Source: Lasioglossum baleicum
Lineage: Eukaryota > Arthropoda > Insecta > Hymenoptera > Halictidae
Assembly (NCBI RefSeq): GCF_051020765.1
Contig: NC_134931.1
Span: forward strand, 21,282,810-21,346,809
Length of the DNA stretch: 64,000 bases
Direction of reading: 5' to 3'
The translations under genes and the position numbers were made by a program. This document shows, in pieces, positions 57,253-64,000 of the stretch (the first letter of the stretch is position 1; every line of letters starts with the position of its first letter). The notes under the pieces were generated by a model. It was given only the letters and a program-made list of their open reading frames with translations. It did not search any database and was not told where the DNA came from.

Positions 57253-57877
57253 GAATTAATGTACGTAATTATTATATTATGTATATAAATATAGTTGGAG
57301 AGATAACAATATAATTATATTAAAATATATTACAAATACACAGGACTCGTTCCAAAACCAAAAATTAGTAAAATGGTAAGTAATACGTGAAACAAGAAAG
57401 CATTATTTACTTTTAATGTTGTAAATAACATTAAATCACTTAAGGATTTCTAAAATAAATTAGATAATACACCTTGTGTACTTACAAGTTTTTCAATAAT
57501 GACAGGTAGCGTCAAAAATCATTTCTGCAACACATAAAATATATCCAAATTTGAAAATTTAATATTTGTTTCGCTCATAGTTTTTTTAGGGAGTTATCCG
57601 TATATATCTTTTATAATTTATAATATTATAATTTATAACATCTTACACAATAACCTGTAAAACTAACATCACTGAAAAATTCTGATACTATAATTATAGA
57701 CATATTATGCATATATAGAAAATATAACTAGGAAATATAACCATAAACTAATCACCCAGCACAACTCATGATGGTGAACAACAGCTGAATTCTCGTTCTG
57801 TGCGCAATCCATTTTGTGTCCAATTCTACATGTGCACCATTCATATTCTGTGGTGTGCAATCCCGCTGTGCGCCAAA
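57253..57877. repeat. Dispersed repeat, copy 2 of a near-identical pair
   Basis: Same sequence and orientation as 20772-21380, with an extra 14 bases near 57428. Continues into GAGCTGTGCGCCATCG and then a palindrome, which copy 1 lacks. Confidence 0.85.
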
Positions 57878-57908
57878 GAGCTGTGCGCCATCGTCTTGTG
57901 CGCCATCG

Positions 57909-58112
57909 AAGGCCTCTCAAACTGAGGCAGATGAGTCGTAATTCTCTGGCCGCCGCCAGACGGCGCATGGTCCCAAGTACTGTACATGTGCGAATGAGAT
58001 TGCGCTGCTGAATACACACAATCACACTCATTCGCACACGTACGGTATCTGGAACCATGCGCCGTCTGGCGGCGGCCAGAGAATTACGACTCATCTGCCT
58101 CAGTTTGAGATG
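57909..58112. repeat. 200-bp palindrome upstream of RACK1
   Basis: TCTCAAACTGAGGCAGATGA at about 57915 pairs with TCATCTGCCTCAGTTTGAGA near 58110. The arms include GGCCGCCGCCAGACGGCGCA. The unpaired centre is near 58005-58020. Likely another foldback element; its end lies about 180 bp before the RACK1 start. Confidence 0.85.
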
Positions 58113-58200
58113 CTATGTCGGCACACCTGTATAATGCACCGTGATCTAGAGTTATGTGATCAATGGCCGCGCACACGTTTACAGGGAGGGGTAAAGTGAG

Positions 58201-58208
58201 TCTTTTCG
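58201..58208 (+). promoter_or_regulatory. Candidate 5'-TOP-like start of RACK1
   Basis: TCTTTTCG 80 bp upstream of the start codon, identical to the octamer upstream of NSA2. RACK1 and ribosomal protein mRNAs usually start with a pyrimidine tract. No cap-site data here. Confidence 0.35.
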
Positions 58209-58288
58209 TCTAATACGTTGTTGAGTGTAGGCCGGTTGTTGGAATCCGTTGTAATCTGCAACATAGAATATCCAAAAATATTTCTAAG

Positions 58289-59377
58289 ATGACTGAAACT
58301 CTTCAACTAAGGGGTACGCTTCGTGGACATAATGGCTGGGTTACTCAAATTGCAACAAATCCGAAATATCCGGATATGATATTGTCGTCTTCACGTGGTA
58401 AGTTCAGTAACATATAGTCTTGTTTTATGCTAATTATTTTACTGATTACGCACTGTTTGCATATTAATACTATGATATTAATTGTATAGCATGCAGAAAT
58501 ATTTAATCCTGATACATATTTCTTCTAAATAATATAAATTAATGTGTAAACGAGTTTACACTGATTTCTTTGTGTTCTTCTATTTTGTACTTTCATATTT
58601 AAGTATGTATTTACCATGACTAGCGTATAACGACACTTAACTTAATGATTTTTCTAATTTCGTTCATAGATAAAACTTTAATTGTATGGAAATTAACACG
58701 TGACGAAGCCAACTATGGTATACCACAGAAACGTTTGTACGGTCACTCTCATTTTATCAGTGACGTAGTACTATCTTCTGATGGTAATTACGCTCTGTCT
58801 GGTTCATGGGACAAAACGCTACGTCTTTGGGATTTGGCTGCAGGCCGTACTACACGAAGGTTCGAAGACCATACCAAGGTGTGACATTTTACTGGTCTAC
58901 AGTCGTCATTCGTCATGATATAAACGGAAGCTTTTTTTTTTACTTTTTTTTTTAATGCCACTGGCAGAAGATAAAACTACGTGAGTGATGGAAAACTATA
59001 CTGAAGCTTTTTTTTATATATTTTTTTTTATATTTAAAAGTAGAAGAGGTGGGTGATGTAAGCCTGTGGTATTGTAAGTATTGATCATGTTTGATACGTC
59101 CACGGGTACACTGTTTTAGACGATCTAATTAAATCGAGTAATCGAACATGTGTTAACAGGATGTTTTAAGCGTTGCTTTCTCTGTGGACAATCGTCAAAT
59201 TGTTTCTGGCTCGCGAGACAAGACCATTAAATTATGGAACACTTTGGCAGAGTGTAAGTACACTATTCAGGATGATGGTCACACAGATTGGGTCAGTTGC
59301 GTACGGTTCTCCCCGAATCATTCAAATCCCATTATCGTTTCCGCTGGTTGGGATAAACTTGTCAAGGCAAGTTCAAC

Positions 59378-59411
<34 letters not shown>

Positions 59412-60088
59412 AAATGTCCGTTTACTTAATAAACATACAACATGATGTATATTTTTATCAAACATGATATATTCATGAGTGTTTGCGGATATGGGACTGA
59501 TGTAATTAGTCTGGTACGATTTTTTTAAGTTAATATAGTCGTTCGTATTTCAAGTTATAATATGCTTTTCAGGTTTGGAACTTAACAAACTGCAGGTTGA
59601 AGATTAATCACAGTGGACACACTGGATATCTTAATACGGTTACCGTTTCCCCTGATGGTTCGCTTTGTGCTTCCGGTGGAAAGGTATATATTAAAAAAGA
59701 ACATTGTATCTTTTGTTATAATAAATTATGATCTGCGCTTGTTAATGAAATTTTTCGTTAAAAATTGTAGGATTGCAAAGCTATGTTATGGGATCTAAAT
59801 GATGGAAAACATCTGCACACGTTAGACCATAATGACATTATAACAGCTCTGTGCTTCAGCCCGAATCGTTATTGGCTTTGCGCTGCATTTGGACCTTGGA
59901 TCAAGATATGGGATTTAGAAACCAAAGAAATGGTCGAAGAACTGAAACCAGAGGTTGTGTCTACAACAACCAAAGCGGAACCACCCCATTGTCTCTCTTT
60001 AGCGTGGTCTACTGATGGACAAACATTATTTGCCGGATATTCCGACAATACTATACGTGTATGGCAAGTTTCCGTATCTAGCCGTTAA
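58289..60088 (+). CDS. RACK1: Receptor of activated protein C kinase 1
   Basis: Seven-bladed WD40 protein of the 40S ribosomal head and a signalling scaffold. Exons 58289-58397, 58670-58878, 59160-59366, 59573-59683 and 59771-60088 join to exactly 317 residues, the usual length. Motifs: MTETLQLRGTLRGHNGWVTQ, LYGHSHFISDVVLSSDGNYA, FSVDNRQIVSGSRDKTIKLW, INHSGHTGYLNTVTVSPDGS and IRVWQVSVSSR. Intron 3 begins with GC (AAG|GCAAGT) instead of GT; every other intron is GT-AG, and the join is needed to keep the WD repeat intact. Convergent with NFU1, stops 123 bp apart. A palindrome lies just upstream. Confidence 0.97.
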
Positions 60089-60211
60089 CGAGTTTATACA
60101 AAAATAAAAGAATAAAAAAGGAAAAAGATATTGAAACCTATACATCTAGTGTTTTTATTTACATAAAACTTGGTACATAGATAATTACCGAACTATCATA
60201 AAACCTCTATT

Positions 60212-61093
60212 CTATTTTTCTTTCTTCTGTCCGGATGATTCAAGTTTTTCTTCGAACTTTAAAAATTCTTTCTTTGCAATTTTATCGGTTTCATCTTCCA
60301 CCTGGATTACTCCAAGAACTTCTGGTATATAGAATTGCATCATATTTTGAACGCCGTTTCTTAAAGTGACCACGGAACTTGGACAGCTTGTACAAGAACC
60401 TTGCATCTTCAATTTTACTATTCCTTCTTCGAACCCCTAGTATTGGAAGCATTGTTTAGCAATATTGAAAATTATTCGGTTGCAGACAATTATGAAATAC
60501 AAACCACGAATACAATATCACCACCATCTTCTTGAACTGTTGGCCGTATTCGATTGTCTAACAATTCTTTTATCATTTGCACTATTTCGTCATCATCCTC
60601 GGCAATTTCTATAAATATAACATTGTTGAACATATAATCGAGCAAACAATTATGTATCCATTGCAAAAATAAACGCCTAAAAGAAATTACGAGTATCTGC
60701 AGCAGGTTGATCTTCATTCAACACAGGCAAACCAGATGCAAAGAAATCCATGATAACAGCAAATACTTCTGGTTTTAATAATTTCCATTCGACATCCTCA
60801 TCTGCTTTTGTAATTGTAACGAAATCAGGGCCAAAGAAAACCGATTTTACACCTTCTACGCGAAATAACATTTTTGCCAGTGGTGAACAATATGCATCGG
60901 AGGCATTAGGGAAGTCTTTAGTTTGACTCGGTTCGAGCACTTTAACTCCAGGTAGAAACTTTAAACTATTAGGATTTGGAGTGTCTTGCGTTTGAATAAA
61001 CATCTTACGTCTTTGCATGTCATTCACTTGAAATCGTGTTGCAACTGATAAAAAGCATGGTTGTAAAATACGAGAATTGTTACAGGTATGCAT
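60212..61093 (-). CDS. NFU1: NFU1 iron-sulfur cluster scaffold, mitochondrial
   Basis: Carrier/scaffold that delivers 4Fe-4S clusters to lipoyl synthase and respiratory complexes in mitochondria. Exons: from 61118 (acceptor) to 60691, then 60608-60505 and 60436-60212. The chosen ATG (61093, MHTCNNSRILQPCF) gives 243 residues and a basic N terminus fit for import. The Nfu N domain starts QTQDTPNPNSLKFLPG. The C-terminal Nfu domain has DNRIRPTVQEDGGDI and the cluster-binding CTSC (Cys-x2-Cys) in MQGSCTSCPSSV, ending GQKKEK. An upstream exon (61267-61190) starts MDKMFMNTIQ and is also presequence-like, but its only consensus donor puts it out of frame. The start is therefore uncertain. Confidence 0.93.
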
Positions 61094-61189
61094 GTGCAGT
61101 TCAGATTTTTTCAAGATTCTGCAATGTGAAAATGTTAGTATGAAATGTCATATACTATAAATATTTTCACATCTAGTATGTACTTACTT

Positions 61190-61267
61190 TTGGTGTTGAC
61201 ACGTTACGAGAGATTTACGGGCTAAACGCCGACTTATTTGTATGGTATTCATAAACATTTTATCCAT
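61190..61267 (-). other. Upstream exon of NFU1 with out-of-frame ATG
   Basis: Begins ATG at 61267, reads MDKMFMNTIQISRRLARKSR and on to a GTAAGT donor at 61189. Joined to the acceptor before 61118, this frame meets TGA after five codons. Either a 5' UTR exon with an upstream open frame, or there is an unseen splice variant or sequence error. Confidence 0.4.
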
Positions 61268-61850
61268 TATTTCTGATCAAATTCGTTGCATCAACGAAAA
61301 CCATAACTTGGACTTTAAGGTTATATTGTATTGTGCTTTGTATAAATAGATTCTAATATCCCGCTTATTTATGTTCGTCGTTCGTCTTCGTGTTTGCGTA
61401 CTTAGTTCGATATTATTATTCTGACAGTTACCAACGGAAATGATGTTAGTAAGTCTATACAGATACTTCCGAATATACAACGAATATGTGACAATAATAC
61501 GACATACGACGAGTGACAATTTGACTATTTATGTGATATAAATATATATTTATTTCACTTGATTAGGTTATGTACGATTTACAGCAGAGGTTCCCAATTA
61601 AGAACCAGACTTCAGCGCTCGTAGCGGAAAAATGCCGGAGGTGTAGTTTCAGAGGACCGTCCCTTCTGAGTGTATGCTTCGGCCACCGACGTCGGTGCTT
61701 CGGCTCTAGACGAACGGTCGGTTTAAATACGTTTGTTGCATTGACATTGTATGTGTCCCCGCTAGCGCGTGAGATTCCCACCGTTTCTATAAGTTTTTTG
61801 ACAGTGGCAGCACTATCGCGCCGTCCAATACTTTTCGCGGCTCCGCTACA

Positions 61851-62030
61851 TGCTGCCGAATAATGCAAATTACGCCTCGAAAACGCAAAAGTAGGCCACT
61901 TTTACGAGCTCGCGCGCTAGATTGATCTTTTATCTAGCGATTGTGACTACGTAGGGGCCCCAAATGTGCATTAGCGAGACGGATACCATCTAGAGCCGGA
62001 CTCTTGCAATCTCGTGTACGTATACAGTGT
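61851..62030. mobile_element. MITE family A, diverged partial copy
   Basis: GCCGAATAATGCAAATTACG and GATTGATCTTTTATCTAGCG identify family A; one end only, many mismatches. Confidence 0.6.
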
Positions 62031-62260
62031 CTAGCGGTGTGTGAGTGTGCCACATGAGCCATTTCCAGCCATTTCTCTTCAACTTAAATATGTAGTTATA
62101 GGTTTAACCTTAAATCTCCTCGGTCGGTGATTTCTATTTAATCTGTTTCTTTTTTTGTAAGAAGATTAGTAACCGCGCTGGAACCCCTTTACACGAGGTA
62201 TGAAAATGGAAAAGCTATCAAAAACTTTCTCGCGATAGTCCATAACGAAGGATAAGTAAT

Positions 62261-62999
62261 AGGGTGTATTTATTTACAAAGTATTTGTACACCTTTCAAA
62301 AACTAATACATAACTTTCTTATGATTGTACCAAACCAAAGAGGATTAGAGTCTAATCCTCTTTGGTACCAAACGACCTGATTTTTTATAATCAATTAGAA
62401 ACATTGGTTTACGAAATGATATGTAAAAAAGATTTTCCAAAAATTATAATTTACGAGGTTAAATGCAAAATTAAAAAAGGCATTTTTTAAAACTTTTATA
62501 TTTGGGCCCTCAATGAAAATTTAAAATATATGTTTTGTAGATCTATGTTAGTTATACACATACTAAAAATTTCATCGAAATCAGTTGACGCAGGAAAAAA
62601 CGACACGCATAGAAAGATGTACGATTCTGTGGATTTTAAGTTTAAGCAGAAGCTGATCAAAAGTTGTGTAAAACTATGTACCGCTTGTAGCTCGTGTGTA
62701 TGCTAATCGATTCCAATGAAATTTTCAGCATGTGTATAACTAACATAGATCTACAAAACATATATTTTACATTTTCATTATAAGGACACAAACAAAAAAG
62801 TTTTAAAATGTATGCCTTTTTTAATTTTGCATTTAACCTTGTAAATTATAATTTTTGGAAAATCTCTTTTGCATATCATTTCGTAAATCAAATCTTCTAA
62901 TTGATTATACAAAATCAGGTCGTTTTGTACAATTATAAGAAAGTTATTAGTTTTTAAAAGGTGTACGAATACTTTGTACACCGGAGTACACCTACTGTA
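62261..62999. mobile_element. Foldback element, family E copy 2
   Basis: Same arms as 42961-43651 (ATAATCAATTAGAAACATTG, AGATCTACAAAACATATATT and inverses), right end GTACACCTACTGTA. An extra short inverted block AGGATTAGAGTCTAATCCTC occurs near 62340. Inserted in the hAT relic. Confidence 0.85.
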
Positions 63000-63004
63000 T
63001 GTCT

Positions 63005-63690
63005 CTCTGAAACCAAAATTGCTGATATCCCTTTCTGAACTGTACCTTAAGTTCTTCGTTAGTGCTTATTATGATCAGTTCTTCTTGTAATATGACATCC
63101 GTTTCGTCAGTGTCACTGTATGGATCGATAATTAATCCATTGTGGTATTTCCATAGTCAAAATATCCTCGAACCTAGTTTCAAAGGCTGTGTGAAGCATA
63201 TTTAAATGTTGAACGTAGGTTGAAACATCATCATCGTGGCAGTTTGTCTGTGACAAATTGGAAAACTAGGAAAATTCGCGCCATCCAATATTTTGCTTCA
63301 TTAGTTTAATTTTGACAAGAAAAGCTGAAACAACGGACTTTGTTTTTATCAAATTTAGACAGTCACCTTGTAACTGCAAGTTAACTTCATTAAATTTAGT
63401 GAACAAGTCCGTTAAATAAGCAACGTCTGGTTTCCACTTGATTAAATTTTCTTTTAAAATTGGATCTTTATCATCCAAAAACTCTAAAACTCTCAAAAAG
63501 TGAAAGGAATCTTGTCAAACATAAGCCTTTTGACAGCCAGCGTACTCCAGTGTGAAGGAGCAATCGATGAAAGTTTTCGTCATTTTTGGAGGAATACGGT
63601 TCTTGCGACGGAACAGCAAGTTGTTACAAGTTTCAAGTACTGCGAATTCCTGCAGGCCAACCCTAGGTAATTACGGTTACCGTTGTGCGC
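63005..63690 (-). pseudogene. hAT transposase relic (ZBED5/8-like)
   Basis: Minus-strand frames with breaks carry LLLHTGVRWLSKG, then VAYLTDLFTKFNEVNLQLQG and VVSAFLVKIKLMKQNIG, then HDDDVSTYVQHLNMLHTAFE. These belong to the hAT superfamily transposases related to ZBED5/ZBED8. At least one frameshift and in-frame stops; the dimerisation C terminus is not seen. Non-functional. Confidence 0.8.
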
Positions 63691-64000
63691 TAGGTTCTGA
63701 ATGGTCCTTCGAATGTTCCCGGTTTATGACACGTCGCGGCTATGGAGGAAGATGGAAACGAACGTTGCATGCCAAATGGTCGCCAAATGTAGAATATGCC
63801 TTTATCTCAAAAATAGCCTTCCCGTCACGTCCGTGTCATAAACCTTGTCGACGAAGACTCCACGTGTTTCATTCTTTCGCTACGGAACACTCGTGGACCC
63901 CCATTTACATTTCATGCACCCCTAATTTTTGTTTTCGCTGACATGGACCCCTTGCAGTTCAGAGTCGACCCCTAGGGGTCGATATAGACCACTTTGGGAA

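Larger units (their letters stand above)
61585..64000 (-). mobile_element. hAT element (ZBED5-type), decayed, runs past window end
   Basis: Starts CAGAGGTTCCCAATTAAGAA, a hAT-type end. The window closes with GACCACTTTGGGAA, consistent with the inverse end just outside. It contains the transposase relic at 63005-63690, a family A fragment (61851-62030) and a family E foldback (62261-62999). Confidence 0.7.

Noticed and set aside
63552..63941. 129-residue plus-strand open frame at the window end
   Set aside because: It lies antisense to and beyond the hAT transposase relic and has no similarity on its own.
1..64000. tRNA, rRNA and snRNA genes
   Set aside because: No B-box-like GGTTCGANTCC with a cloverleaf partner and no recognisable rRNA or snRNA sequence was found by eye.

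Overview
The window is a stretch of animal nuclear DNA: AT-rich, with short exons, GT-AG introns (one GC-AG), and introns and intergenic spaces packed with DNA transposons. Protein similarity points to an insect. The mixture of mariner/Tc1 foldback elements, TTAA-flanked MITEs and hAT MITEs is what I would expect of a hymenopteran, perhaps an ant, but that last step is inference. No tRNA, rRNA, CRISPR or bacterial-type operon was seen.

Layout of the genes, left to right: the 3' part of PTGES2 (+, 214-1290); a nine-exon secreted CUB-domain protein (-, 1670-4112); the intraflagellar transport gene IFT122 (-, 4506-10616); GPAA1 of the GPI transamidase (-, 11676-15427); PICK1 with PDZ and BAR domains (-, 16883-19959); NSA2 (+, 23055-23834) followed closely by the ubiquitin fusion gene RPS27A (+, 24095-25130); a GRAMD1/Aster sterol-transfer gene spread over 16 kb (-, 28199-44609); cystathionine beta-synthase (+, 45841-50768), divergent from GRAMD1; TRAPPC6B (-, 53410-54039); a decayed THAP/P-element-like transposase (-, 55798-56991); RACK1 (+, 58289-60088); and NFU1 (-, 60212-61093), which ends 123 bp from RACK1, tail to tail. 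The last 2.4 kb is a nested hAT element that runs off the window.

The genes are mostly housekeeping and do not form one pathway. NSA2, RPS27A and RACK1 all serve ribosome making or function, and each has a TCTTTT tract just upstream that could be a 5'-TOP-like start. IFT122, PICK1, GPAA1, TRAPPC6B and GRAMD1 serve trafficking or membranes. CBS and NFU1 serve sulfur-linked metabolism (transsulfuration and iron-sulfur assembly).

The unusual content is the mobile DNA. At least five families of long-palindrome (foldback) elements are present. Two MITE families have about five copies each, lying in introns or close beside genes. hAT-type MITEs have readable 8-bp target duplications, including a palindrome nested in a palindrome at 54.2-55.0 kb. 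A Helitron-like helicase fragment interrupts a foldback element inside the GRAMD1 intron. The most interesting genic signal is a pair of frame-preserving, phase-matched candidate cassette exons in PICK1 intron 1, which would add 69 residues just before the PDZ domain.
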